A stretch of 64,000 nt of DNA from assembly GCF_900115345.1 (NCBI RefSeq), contig NZ_FOWC01000021.1:1-64000 (forward strand), written 5' to 3'. This document shows positions 29,005 through 36,671 of this stretch, one piece after another. Each line of letters starts with the position of its first letter. Position 1 is the first letter of the stretch. The position numbers and the translations under genes were made by a program. Source of the stretch: Amycolatopsis rubida (GTDB lineage: Bacteria > Actinomycetota > Actinomycetes > Mycobacteriales > Pseudonocardiaceae). The notes under the pieces are model-generated. The model was not told where the DNA came from and made no database searches. It saw only the letters and a program-made list of their open reading frames with translations.

Positions 29005-29115
29005 GCCGAGCGAACGGCTAGGCCACCAACCACGCTCAACTCACCGCCGCCACACCGAGCGAACAGCTCAGCCACCAACCACGCCCAACCCGCCACCGCC
29101 ACACCGAGCGAACAG
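29005..29115. repeat. 49-bp tandem repeat between convergent genes
   Basis: The core CCGAGCGAACRGCT recurs at 29006, 29055 and 29104, an exact 49-bp period. The third unit runs into the TetR stop codon at 29117; each unit carries a GCTCA(C/G) that matches the region of that stop. Confidence 0.75.
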
Positions 29116-29116
29116 C

Positions 29117-29686
29117 TCACTGCCACCCGTTCTCCAGCAGGTCGAACGCCACGTCGACAACCCGCGGCGGATCGTCCGAACGATCGGCCAGCGCAGCCGT
29201 CTCCAACGCGAAATGGGCGAGCACCGCGCACCGCGGATCGTCCTCGGGCGCACCGGTTTCCTCCGTGATCACGCGGCTCAGCGTGTGCTCGTGCCCCATC
29301 CACATCTTGTGCCAGTACTCGGCGAGCGCGGGCGTCTCCCGCACCAGCCGCAGCAGCGGTTCGGCCTCGGCGCGGATGCCGGAGGTCGCCCGCACGTGGA
29401 TGTGCGCGCGCAGCGCCTCCAGCACCGACGTGCCTTCCGTCCGGTCGCGGACGGCCGAGACCAGCGCCTCGTCCACCTCGGGCTCCCGGTCGAAAACGAG
29501 AGCTTCCTTCGTCGGGAAGTGCTTCATCAGCGTGGTGGTGGACACGTCGGCGGCATCGGCGATCTCGCGCACGGTCACCTGGTCGTAGCCCCGCTCCAGG
29601 AACATCCGCAGGGCGGCGTCGGCCAGCGCCTGACGGGTCGCCGCCTTTTTGCGTTCACGCCGGCCGGGAACGGGGGCACTGGTCAT
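29117..29686 (-). CDS. TetR-family transcriptional regulator
   Basis: A 189-residue regulator. The N-terminal helix-turn-helix is VTVREIADAADVSTTTLMKHF (about residues 38-58), with the usual AALRMFLERGYDQ lead-in. The C-terminal ligand domain (80-189) has no identifiable motif. The ATG at 29686 is preferred: a TAGCGT element ends 7 nt upstream and no Shine-Dalgarno is present; a GTG eight codons upstream would lie inside that promoter. It is 30 bp from the 3' end of the reductase on the same strand, which may or may not be cotranscribed. The target is unknown. Confidence 0.82.
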   Translation of the reverse strand: MTSAPVPGRRERKKAATRQALADAALRMFLERGYDQVTVREIADAADVSTTTLMKHFPTKEALVFDREPEVDEALVSAVRDRTEGTSVLEALRAHIHVRATSGIRAEAEPLLRLVRETPALAEYWHKMWMGHEHTLSRVITEETGAPEDDPRCAVLAHFALETAALADRSDDPPRVVDVAFDLLENGWQ

Positions 29687-29693
29687 GCCCCCG

Positions 29694-29699
29694 ACGCTA
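29694..29699 (-). promoter_or_regulatory. -10 element for a leaderless TetR transcript
   Basis: TAGCGT on the minus strand ends 7 nt before the ATG at 29686; no ribosome site lies between. Confidence 0.4.
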
Positions 29700-29716
29700 C
29701 CGGACCGCACCGTCGT

Positions 29717-31111
29717 TCAGAGCCCGTAAGCCTCCAGCAGCCGCAGCCACACCTCGCTGATCGTCGGGAAGGCGGGGACCGCGTGCCACAACCGGTCCAG
29801 CGGCACTTCGCCGACGACCGCGATCGTCGCCGAGTGCAGCAGTTCCGCCACGTCCTGGCCGACGAACGTGACACCCAGCACGACGCCGCGTTCGGTGTCG
29901 ACGACCATGCGCGCTTTGCCCTGGTACCCATCGGCGTGCAGCGAGGAACCGGCGACCGCGATGTCGATGTCCACCACCCGGTCCGCGGACCCGTCGCGCG
30001 CCTCGGTCAGGCCGACCGACGTCACCTCCGGATCGGTGAACACCACTTGCGGCACCGCGTGATGGTCGGCGGTCGCGCTGTAGCGGCTCCAGGGTTCGGT
30101 CGAGATCTCCTCGCCGCGGGCGCGGGCGGCGACCGAGTCCCCGACGACGCGAGCGGCGTATTTTCCCTGGTGGGTCAGCAAAGCACGGCCCGTGACGTCG
30201 CCCGCGGCGTACAGCCAGCCACCCTCCACAGCGGACACTCGGCCGCTTTCGCCGACCTGGAGCGGGCCGTCGGTGGGCAGGCCGAGGACGTCCAGCCCGA
30301 TTGTGCTGGTCGCGGGCGCGCGGCCGGTGGCGACCAGGAGCTCGTCGACGACGATCTCGCCGCCGCCGGACAGTTTCAGCCGCGCACCACCGTCCACACT
30401 GGACACTTCGGTCAAGCCCGAGTTCGTGTGCACGCGGACGCCCGCCTCGCGCAATCCGTCCAGGACCAGGTCTCCGGCGAACCCGGGCAGCCGGGGCAGC
30501 GGGCGTTCGCCGGTGATCACGAGGTCGACCCGCGCGCCGAGCCGGGCCCACGCCTGCGCCATCTCGACGCCGACCACACCGCCGCCGAGCACGCCGAGCC
30601 GTCCGGGCACCTCGGTCGCCGACGTCGCTTCCCGCGAACCCCACGGCTTGATGGTGTCCAGCCCCGGAATCCGCGGCGTGCGCGGAACGCTGCCGGTGCA
30701 CACGATCACCGCGTGCCGGGCGGTGAAAACGCGGCCGTCGTCGAGGGTGACCTCGCGCTCGCCGGTGATCCGGCCGTAGCCGCGCACGGGTTCGATGCCC
30801 GCGCCGCGCGCCCATTCGACCTGGCCGGAGTCGTCGCCCTTGCCGGTGAACCAGTCGCGGCGGGCGAGCACCTTTTCCGCGTCGAGCGCGTCGCCGATCG
30901 GCACGCCGGGCATCCGCTTGGCCGCGGCGAGCAGGTTTCCCGGGCGCAGCAACGCCTTGCTCGGGATGCAGGCCCAGTACGAACACTCCCCGCCGAACCG
31001 TTCGTGTTCGAGGAGCGCCACCTTGAGCCCGCCCTTGGCGGCCCGTTCGGCGGCCACTTCCCCGACCGGACCCGCCCCGATGACCACGACGTCGAAAGTC
31101 TCAGCTGCCAT
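29717..31111 (-). CDS. Pyridine nucleotide-disulfide oxidoreductase (mercuric/dihydrolipoamide reductase-like)
   Basis: A 464-residue FAD enzyme: VVVIGAGPVGEVAAE (FAD Rossmann, 8-22), redox motif GGECSYWACIPSK with Cys43 and Cys48, NAD(P) Rossmann LGVLGGGVVGVEMA (about 165-178), and a C-terminal dimer domain. The CxxxxC spacing is that of group I disulfide reductases, but SYWA replaces the usual VNVG, and the C-terminal HPxxxE pair of true glutathione/lipoamide reductases is changed (WHAVPAFPTISE retains a His-Pro-rich end). So the partner disulfide is uncertain. ATG at 31111. It is divergent from the Lsr2-like gene. Confidence 0.82.
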   Translation of the reverse strand: MAAETFDVVVIGAGPVGEVAAERAAKGGLKVALLEHERFGGECSYWACIPSKALLRPGNLLAAAKRMPGVPIGDALDAEKVLARRDWFTGKGDDSGQVEWARGAGIEPVRGYGRITGEREVTLDDGRVFTARHAVIVCTGSVPRTPRIPGLDTIKPWGSREATSATEVPGRLGVLGGGVVGVEMAQAWARLGARVDLVITGERPLPRLPGFAGDLVLDGLREAGVRVHTNSGLTEVSSVDGGARLKLSGGGEIVVDELLVATGRAPATSTIGLDVLGLPTDGPLQVGESGRVSAVEGGWLYAAGDVTGRALLTHQGKYAARVVGDSVAARARGEEISTEPWSRYSATADHHAVPQVVFTDPEVTSVGLTEARDGSADRVVDIDIAVAGSSLHADGYQGKARMVVDTERGVVLGVTFVGQDVAELLHSATIAVVGEVPLDRLWHAVPAFPTISEVWLRLLEAYGL

Positions 31112-31256
31112 GAGCACAGCGCACACCACCGCGCAGGTTCGCGCAAGCCTGCCGGTATTCTCGTCCGAGAGCTGCAAGAAACCGGCGGCACCGCGGAATC
31201 CGGGTCGTCGCCGTGCCGGTTGCACGCACGACCACGATCGAGCACGGGAGGCTCCC

Positions 31257-31967
31257 TTGGCGAGGAACACTGCTGTCCGCATTCAGGACGACCTGACCGG
31301 AGGACGCGCGGCCGAGACCGTCGCCTTCGCGCTGGACGGCGTCGAGTACGACATCGACCTCGGTGCCCGCAACGCGACCGCGCTTCGGCGGCTGCTGGAG
31401 CGGTACGCCAAGGCAGGCCGCCGGACGGGCGGACGGAAACTGCGGCCGCGGCTCGTTGCCGGGGCGAAGAAGACCGAGCCGAAGCCGGCGGCGGAGAAAG
31501 CGGCCGCGGCGGGCAAGGCCGGGAAAGCCGTTGCTGGCAAGAGGACTGCTGCCGCCGGTACCGCGAAGACCGCCCGAACGGGTGGCGCGACCGGGGCTGC
31601 CGGCCGGACCGCGCGCAAGTCCGCCGCCGCCAAGCCGGCGAAGGCCGCGACCAAGACCACCGCGAAGACGACCAGCGCCGCGACAGCCAAGCCCGCGCCC
31701 AAGCCGACGAAGGCCGCCGCGATCAAGACCGCCGCAGCGACCGCCAAGACACCCACACCCCCGAAGACTGCCCCGGCCAAGACCGCCGCAGCGACCGCCA
31801 AGACACCCGCACCCGCAAAGACCGCCCCCGCCAAGACCGCCGCAGCGACCGCCAAGACACCCGCACCCGCGAAGGCCGCCCCGGCAGCGACCAAGTCCGC
31901 CGCCAAGCCGCGCCGCCGCGCCGCCAGCGCAGTGCCGCAGGTGCTGTTCTCCTCCTCCAGCAACTGA
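31257..31967 (+). CDS. Lsr2-type N-terminal domain fused to a histone H1-like basic tail
   Basis: A 236-residue protein. Residues 1-62 (RNTAVRIQDDLTGG...ETVAFALDGVEYDIDL...NATALRRLLERYAKAGRR) match the dimerisation domain of the nucleoid protein Lsr2. The normal C-terminal DNA-binding domain with its RGR hook is missing. Residues 63-236 are a Lys/Ala/Pro/Thr tail in AAK/PAK repeats like eukaryotic H1 and the tails of HupB/HupS; three 18-residue repeats lie near the end. It should bind DNA non-specifically and bridge it through Lsr2-type oligomers. The TTG at 31257 has GGGAGG 5-6 nt upstream. It is probably an Lsr2 paralogue, not the main Lsr2. Confidence 0.8.
   Translation: MARNTAVRIQDDLTGGRAAETVAFALDGVEYDIDLGARNATALRRLLERYAKAGRRTGGRKLRPRLVAGAKKTEPKPAAEKAAAAGKAGKAVAGKRTAAAGTAKTARTGGATGAAGRTARKSAAAKPAKAATKTTAKTTSAATAKPAPKPTKAAAIKTAAATAKTPTPPKTAPAKTAAATAKTPAPAKTAPAKTAAATAKTPAPAKAAPAATKSAAKPRRRAASAVPQVLFSSSSN
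31725..31886 (+). repeat. 54-bp tandem repeat in the H1-like tail
   Basis: Three in-frame 54-bp units (31725, 31779, 31833), each encoding KTAAATAKTPAPAKTAPA with slight changes in unit 1 (TPTPPK) and unit 3 (AKAAPA). Confidence 0.85.
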
Positions 31968-31970
31968 TCC

Positions 31971-32025
31971 GTCCGTGCGGAGGACCCTGAGGGAATCTGA
32001 CTCCCTCAGGGTTGCCCGCACGGAC
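31971..32025. repeat. Dispersed intergenic palindrome, copy B
   Basis: 24-bp arms beginning GTCCGTGCGG, with three central mismatches, and a 7-nt loop ATCTGAC. It contains CCCTGAGGGA and CTCCCTCAGGGTT as in copies at 3579 and 36430. It lies between convergent genes and could terminate both. Confidence 0.8.
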
Positions 32026-32030
32026 TTCCG

Positions 32031-32759
32031 TTACGAACGCTGGCGTCCCTCGGCATGCCAGTCCGGGTATTCGTAGCGGCTCCACAGCAATGCCCGCTGC
32101 CGCTCCAGCTCCCCCGGCGCCGGTTCGCGCGGCGGGAGCGGACCGAGCAGTCCCGCCGCGGCCGCGCGGACGGTGTCTTCCACTTCCGCCAGCGGCAACC
32201 GCACCCCGTGGTCAAGCAGGGACGCGACCTTGCTCCGGTGCGAATCCAGCGGCTTCGGGTCCGGCGGCGGACCGGTGAGATACGCGCCGACGCGAGCGGC
32301 ATCGGTGTCGACCAGCAGTGTCGAATGCGCCAGCAGCACGTCTTTGGTCCGGAACACCGCGAACCCGCACAGTTTCGCGTCGCCGACGAAGATCCCGCGG
32401 TCGCCGATCCTGGCCGGAAGGCCGAGTTTCTCCACCGCGGCGGACATCACGAGACCAAGCATTTCCAACGGACGCGGCGCGTGGCCGGGCACCACGAGCG
32501 TCACGTTGAGATTGCCCGGGTCGTGGAACACCGTGCCGCCGCCGCTGGCTCGCCGCAGCACCGGAACGCCGTCACGAGCGCATTCGTCCACGCGGACCTC
32601 GCGGGCGATTCGCTGACCGCGGCCGACAACCACGCACACCGGGTTCCGCCACAGCCACACCACCGGCGCTGTCGGCCCCTCGCGCAGCAGCGCCTCGTCG
32701 AACGCCAGGTTGAGCACTGGGTCGGTGAACTCGGCTCGGACTTCCGACCCGCTCGGCAT
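32031..32759 (-). CDS. Lipoate-protein ligase A-like (biotin/lipoate A/B transferase fold)
   Basis: A 242-residue acyl-transfer or ligase enzyme. LNLAFDEALL (17-26), RRASGGGTVFHD (69-80) and NLN...LVVPG are the BPL/LplA/LipB signatures, and Lys129 in VGDAKLCGFAV is the expected catalytic lysine. The C-terminal accessory domain of E. coli LplA is absent, so it may be a short ligase or a LipM-type octanoyl/lipoyl transferase; Cys131 could serve as a LipM-like nucleophile. It would lipoylate E2 or H proteins, partners of aceE. ATG at 32759, with GGAGGAA 5 nt upstream. Confidence 0.8.
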   Translation of the reverse strand: MPSGSEVRAEFTDPVLNLAFDEALLREGPTAPVVWLWRNPVCVVVGRGQRIAREVRVDECARDGVPVLRRASGGGTVFHDPGNLNVTLVVPGHAPRPLEMLGLVMSAAVEKLGLPARIGDRGIFVGDAKLCGFAVFRTKDVLLAHSTLLVDTDAARVGAYLTGPPPDPKPLDSHRSKVASLLDHGVRLPLAEVEDTVRAAAAGLLGPLPPREPAPGELERQRALLWSRYEYPDWHAEGRQRS

Positions 32760-32804
32760 AGCGTTCCTCCACGATCTGCTGGACCCCGGGATCGTAGAAC
32801 AGGC

Positions 32805-33206
32805 TCAGGAGGCGGCCGGTCCGAGCAGGTCCCAGCGGTTGCCCGCGAGGTCGCGGAACACGGCGACCCGGCCGTAGGGCTCGGTCCGCGGTTCGCCGAG
32901 GAACTCCACCCCGGCGTCCCGCATCCGCTCGTAGCTGGCCGCGAAGTCGTCCACCCGCAGGAAAAACCCGACCCGGCCGGCGTGCTGGTCGCCGATCGCA
33001 CGGGACTGCCGTTCGCCGTCGGCCTGCGCCAGCAGGATGCCGGTTTCGCCGCCGGGCGGGCGGACGACCACCCATCGTTTGGGGCGGCCGTCGTTGGTGA
33101 GCGACGGCGAGTCCTCGGCCAGGTCGAAGCCGAGCGCGCGGGTGAAGAAGGCGATCGCCTCGTCGTAGTCGTCGACGATGATCGCGGTCAGCTGCAGGAA
33201 GGCCAC
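32805..33206 (-). CDS. VOC superfamily (glyoxalase/dioxygenase-like) protein
   Basis: A 133-residue single vicinal-oxygen-chelate protein with two beta-alpha-beta-beta-beta modules: LTAIIVDDYDEAIAFFTRALGF at the start and GRVAVFRDLAGNRWDL at the end. Such proteins act as metal-dependent isomerases, dioxygenases or drug-binding proteins; no metal triad can be assigned with confidence. The GTG start lies 5 nt after the stop of the upstream TetR gene, so they are cotranscribed. No strong ribosome site is present, suggesting coupled translation. Confidence 0.8.
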   Translation of the reverse strand: MAFLQLTAIIVDDYDEAIAFFTRALGFDLAEDSPSLTNDGRPKRWVVVRPPGGETGILLAQADGERQSRAIGDQHAGRVGFFLRVDDFAASYERMRDAGVEFLGEPRTEPYGRVAVFRDLAGNRWDLLGPAAS

Positions 33207-33211
33207 GGGCG

Positions 33212-33889
33212 CTAAGACTGCCAGTGCGCCGCGCCGAGCAGAATCATCCGGAGCCGTTTTTCCGCCGCGACCAACGTGCGCTCGTCGGCGGCGGTGTCGC
33301 CGGGACGGATGTCCAGCAGTTCGGCGACCGTGCCGAGCATCGCGGTGACGATGAGGTCGGCCAGCAGGTGCAGGTCCTCGGTGGGCCAGGTGCGCAGCGG
33401 ATCGAAGCGCGCCAGGTCCAGCGCCAGATCGCTGGAGAACATCCGCATCTCGACCGCGATCGCCCGGGACACCGCGCCCGGCCCGGCGTAGCGCTCGCGC
33501 GTGACGAACCGGAAGTGGTCCTCGTGCTCGCGGACGTGCCGGTGCAGCGTGTGCACCGAAGCCCGGATCATGCCGCCGTAGCCGCTCTGCTCGGTGCGCG
33601 CGCCGCGAAGCAGCCCGCGCAGCGTGCGCGTGGTCTCCTCGACCAGCGCGACGCCCAGTTCCTCCATCGACGAGAAGTGCCGGTAGAACGCCGTCGGCAC
33701 GATGCCCGCGCCCTTCGCGACCTCGCGCAGCGAAAGGCTGGCGAAACTCCGGTCGGCGAGCAGGTCGTGCGCCGCGTCGAGCAGCGCCTGACGGGTGCGC
33801 TGTTTGCGCTCCTGCCGGCTCACCGGGCCGGCCGGCTCCTCGGCTGCGGACACGTCGAGCAGCGTACTGGCGATCGCCGCATGGCCCAC
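33212..33889 (-). CDS. TetR-family regulator of the desaturase operon (probable)
   Basis: A 225-residue TetR protein. The helix-turn-helix is LSLREVAKGAGIVPTAFYRHF (about residues 52-72); the C-terminal domain is helical and hydrophobic, as expected for an acyl-type ligand. It is divergent from a ferredoxin-reductase/desaturase operon, with CACT-N4-AGTG half-sites in the shared spacer, so it probably represses that operon in response to acyl-CoA, by analogy with DesT/AlkX-type repressors. GTG at 33889 with GAGGTG 8 nt upstream; a second GTG at 33853 is possible. It is followed by a VOC gene in the same operon. Confidence 0.82.
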   Translation of the reverse strand: MGHAAIASTLLDVSAAEEPAGPVSRQERKQRTRQALLDAAHDLLADRSFASLSLREVAKGAGIVPTAFYRHFSSMEELGVALVEETTRTLRGLLRGARTEQSGYGGMIRASVHTLHRHVREHEDHFRFVTRERYAGPGAVSRAIAVEMRMFSSDLALDLARFDPLRTWPTEDLHLLADLIVTAMLGTVAELLDIRPGDTAADERTLVAAEKRLRMILLGAAHWQS

Positions 33890-33911
33890 GTCACATCACC
33901 TCGCTTCCGCG

Positions 33912-33950
33912 TTGACAGGCCCCGGGGCCGTGCCCCCACACTAGTCAGTG
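33912..33950 (+). promoter_or_regulatory. Promoter and candidate TetR operator for the desaturase operon
   Basis: TTGACA (33912-33917) is a consensus -35. CACTAGTCAGTG (33939-33950) is a CACT-N4-AGTG palindrome and overlaps a second symmetric site, CAGTGTACGACTG (33946-33958), which lies just downstream. A repressor bound here would block the -10 and start region. Confidence 0.5.
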
Positions 33951-33982
33951 TACGACTGTGCACTCAACCTTCTGGAGGAGTG

Positions 33983-35071
33983 ATGACCGCACTGCTCCCG
34001 CGCCGCGTGCGCGGGCTCGTCTCGCTCGCCGAGGCGCTGCTCACCCCGCACGGCGCGGACCGGTACCTCGAACTGGTCGACCCGATGCTGGTGCGGCGCG
34101 AGATCCGCGGCCGCGTCACCGCCGTGCGGCATCAGACGCCGGACACCGTCACCTTCACGGTGCGGCCGAGCCGGGCATGGCAGGGCTTCCGCGCGGGCCA
34201 GTACGTGCGGATGCAGGTGGAGATCGACGGCGTGCGCCGCACTCGCTGCTACTCGCCGTGCGGCGCGCAGGGCAGCGGCGACCTGGAGTTCACCGTGAAA
34301 GCCGACCCGAAGGGCCTGGTGTCGCGGCATCTGCAGGACACCGCCGCCGGCGCGGTGGTCGGACTTTCGCCGGCGGACGGCGAATTCACCCTGCCCTCGC
34401 CGCGCCCGGACCGGATCGTGCTGATGAGCGGCGGCAGCGGGATCACGCCGGTGCTCGCGATGGCCCGGACGCTCGTCGCCGAGGGACACCCCGGCGAGAT
34501 CGTGTTCCTGCACTACTCGAACACCGCCGAGGACGCGCTCTACCGCGCCGAACTGGCGGAACTCGCCACCCGGCACCCGGCGTTCCGCGTGGTCCACGCC
34601 CACACCCACGCCCGCCGCGGCGGCGACCTGCACGGCCTGTTCTCCGTCGCGCACCTGGAGAAGGCCGCGCCGTGGTTCCGCGAGGCCGAGACTTTCCTCT
34701 GCGGCCCTGCTCCACTGATGACCGCCGCCCGCGAACTCTTCGAAAGCGAGGGTTTGAGTGCACAACTGCACACCGAAGAGTTCACGGCAGCGCCGTTGAC
34801 CTTCGCCGCCGAGGCAGCCGAAGGCCGAGTGCGCTTCGCCCGCAGCGGCCGGGAGTGCGACAACTCCGGCAAGCCGCTGCTCGAACAGGCCGAGGACGCG
34901 GGCCTGACGCCGGAACACGGCTGCCGGATGGGCATCTGCTTCTCCTGCACGCAGCTCAAAACCGCCGGACGCGTCCGCAACGCCCGCACCGGCGAGGTCT
35001 CCGGCGAGGAGAACGAAGAGATCCAGCTCTGCATCAGCGTCCCCGTCGGGGACGTCGAAATCGACGCCTGA
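33983..35071 (+). CDS. Ferredoxin-NADP reductase-type electron donor with C-terminal 2Fe-2S domain
   Basis: A 362-residue flavodoxin/ferredoxin reductase. FAD site: RTRCYSPCGA (about 87-96); NAD(P) site: LMSGGSGITPVLAMAR (about 151-166) with the terminal CGPAPLM. The C-terminal plant-type 2Fe-2S domain has the HGCRMGICFSC...QLC cysteines (about 310-352). It is homologous in architecture to mycobacterial Rv3230c, which feeds electrons to the DesA3 stearoyl desaturase. It precedes the desaturase by 17 bp with its own GGAGGAG site, so the pair is a functional unit. Expression is probably repressed by the divergent TetR. Confidence 0.88.
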   Translation: MTALLPRRVRGLVSLAEALLTPHGADRYLELVDPMLVRREIRGRVTAVRHQTPDTVTFTVRPSRAWQGFRAGQYVRMQVEIDGVRRTRCYSPCGAQGSGDLEFTVKADPKGLVSRHLQDTAAGAVVGLSPADGEFTLPSPRPDRIVLMSGGSGITPVLAMARTLVAEGHPGEIVFLHYSNTAEDALYRAELAELATRHPAFRVVHAHTHARRGGDLHGLFSVAHLEKAAPWFREAETFLCGPAPLMTAARELFESEGLSAQLHTEEFTAAPLTFAAEAAEGRVRFARSGRECDNSGKPLLEQAEDAGLTPEHGCRMGICFSCTQLKTAGRVRNARTGEVSGEENEEIQLCISVPVGDVEIDA

Positions 35072-35088
35072 CCACCGGAGGTAGCAGC

Positions 35089-36198
35089 ATGACCGGCTTG
35101 CAGGACCGCTTGACCCCCGCACAGGTCGAGGAATTCGGCCGGGAACTCGACGCACTGCGCCAGCGGATCGTCGACGACCTCGGCGAGGAAGACCTCGACT
35201 ACATCCGCAAGATCATCAAGACCCAGCGCGCGCTGGAGGTGACCGGCCGCGGCCTGCTGTTCGCCGGCTTCCTGCCGCCCGCGTGGCTGGCCGGCGTCGC
35301 CGCGCTGGCGGGCGCGAAAATCCTGGACAACATGGAGATCGGCCACAACGTGATGCACGGCCAGTACGACTGGACGCGCATCCCGGAGCTGAGCTCGCAA
35401 CGCTTCGAATGGGACACCGTCGCGCCGGCGGAGAACTGGCGGCACTCGCACAACTACATCCACCACACCTACACCAACATCGTCGACAAGGACCGCGACG
35501 TCGGCTACGGAATCCTCCGGATGGACCCAGCGCAGAAGTGGCATCCGTACTACCTGGGCAACCCGGTGTACGCGACGCTGCTCGCGTTGCTGTTCCAGTG
35601 GGGTGTGATGCTGCACGACCTGGAGGTCGACCGGGTCGTGAAGGGCGAGCGGACGTGGGCGGAAAACGTGCCGGTGCTGCGCCGGATCGTCCGCAAGGCC
35701 TCCCGCCAGATCGGCAAGGACTACGTCCTGTTCCCGCTGCTCACCGGCCCGCTGGCGCCGCTGACGCTGCTGGGCAACGCGAGCGCCAACCTGGTCCGCA
35801 ACCTGTGGGCGTTCTCGATCATCTTCTGCGGCCACTTCCCGGCGGACGTCGAAAGCTTCACCGAGGAGGAGACCGAGAACGAAACGCGCGGCCAGTGGTA
35901 CCTGCGCCAGATCCTGGGCTCCGCGAACATCACCGGCAGCCCGCTGTTCCACATTTTGTCCGGGAACCTGTCGCACCAGATCGAGCACCACCTGTTCCCG
36001 GACCTGCCCGCACGCCGCTACCCGCAGATCGCGGGCGAGGTGCGGGAAATCTGCGAACGCTACGGCCTGCCCTACCACACCGGCCCCCTGCACAAGCAAC
36101 TGTGGTCGGTAGCGAAGAAGATCGCGCGGCTGGCCCTCCCCGGAAAACCGGCCGCGCCCGCTACCGTGGACCCGGAACGGCAACTCCGAGCAGCCTGA
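35089..36198 (+). CDS. Membrane fatty-acid desaturase (acyl-CoA delta-9 type)
   Basis: A 369-residue di-iron desaturase with three histidine boxes: HNVMH (86-90), HSHNYIHH (119-126) and HQIEHH (about 304-309). The spacing is that of the acyl-CoA/acyl-lipid desaturase family, and two pairs of hydrophobic helices (about 55-75 and 170-250) anchor it in the membrane. With the upstream reductase it corresponds to the DesA3/Rv3230c pair and should introduce a cis double bond into stearoyl- or palmitoyl-CoA. GGAGG lies 8 nt before the ATG. Position of the double bond is inferred from the family. Confidence 0.88.
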   Translation: MTGLQDRLTPAQVEEFGRELDALRQRIVDDLGEEDLDYIRKIIKTQRALEVTGRGLLFAGFLPPAWLAGVAALAGAKILDNMEIGHNVMHGQYDWTRIPELSSQRFEWDTVAPAENWRHSHNYIHHTYTNIVDKDRDVGYGILRMDPAQKWHPYYLGNPVYATLLALLFQWGVMLHDLEVDRVVKGERTWAENVPVLRRIVRKASRQIGKDYVLFPLLTGPLAPLTLLGNASANLVRNLWAFSIIFCGHFPADVESFTEEETENETRGQWYLRQILGSANITGSPLFHILSGNLSHQIEHHLFPDLPARRYPQIAGEVREICERYGLPYHTGPLHKQLWSVAKKIARLALPGKPAAPATVDPERQLRAA

Positions 36199-36206
36199 GG
36201 AAGCCC

Positions 36207-36425
36207 ATGGTCGGCCCATTCGAAAGTGGCAAGGACACCGTGCAGGAGCTGACGGAGTCCGCGGCCACCCACATCGGCAACATCGCCACGATAATTACTG
36301 GCGCAGTCCGCGACATAGCGCGCGAAACGGGCGACTGGTTCACGGACATGATCGAAATGCGCGAAGCAGCACAACGCGCCAAAGAAGACGACGTCCGCCT
36401 GGACCAACCTCCCACAACAGACTGA
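36207..36425 (+). CDS. Small hypothetical protein after the desaturase, 72 residues
   Basis: Starts 9 bp after the desaturase stop, with GAGGAA 6 nt before the ATG, so it is very likely the third gene of the operon. It is amphipathic and helical (ESAATHIGNIATIITGAVRDIARETGDWFTDMIEMR), without a transmembrane segment, and ends in an acidic tail. No family is recognised. The amphipathic helix could bind membrane near the desaturase; that is inference. It is followed 5 bp later by a dispersed palindrome that may terminate the operon. Confidence 0.65.
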   Translation: MVGPFESGKDTVQELTESAATHIGNIATIITGAVRDIARETGDWFTDMIEMREAAQRAKEDDVRLDQPPTTD

Positions 36426-36429
36426 CGCG

Positions 36430-36482
36430 TATGTGAGGGGAACCCTGAGGAACTTTGATTCCCTCAGGGTTCCCCTCACGTA
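36430..36482. repeat. Dispersed intergenic palindrome, copy C (operon terminator)
   Basis: Arms around GTGAGGGGAACCCTGAGG and its complement with a loop CTTTGAT; right arm ends CCCCTCACGTA. Closest to copy A at 3579. It follows the desaturase operon. Confidence 0.8.
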
Positions 36483-36531
36483 CAGCCGCAGGCCGCCCCA
36501 CCGCCGGCGCTGCACCGCCCGCGCAGCCCTC

Positions 36532-36595
36532 CCGCACAATCAAGCTTCGGGGCGCCCACGCCAAGACCACGGCAATGGCCGCCCCAGGCGACGAG
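36532..36595. repeat. Second dispersed repeat, copy 1
   Basis: CGCACAATCAAGCTTCGGGG followed by GCGCCCACGCC and ending CCCCAGGCGACGAG. The same order of blocks (CTTCGGGG, GCCC-ACGC, CCCCAGGCGACGAG) recurs at 47545-47612. It lies in the spacer before the histidine kinase. Confidence 0.55.
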
Positions 36596-36671
36596 GTAGG
36601 GCTACCCCCCGCCCAACCACACGGGCCACCCCGCTACCCCCCCACCCCCACAACCCGGCAAACTCAACCAG

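Noticed and set aside
27045..29021. 658-codon Pro/Arg-rich frame overlapping the 818-residue gene
   Set aside because: Alternate frame through the repetitive linker; the chosen frame has the ribosome site, a membrane helix and proper domains.
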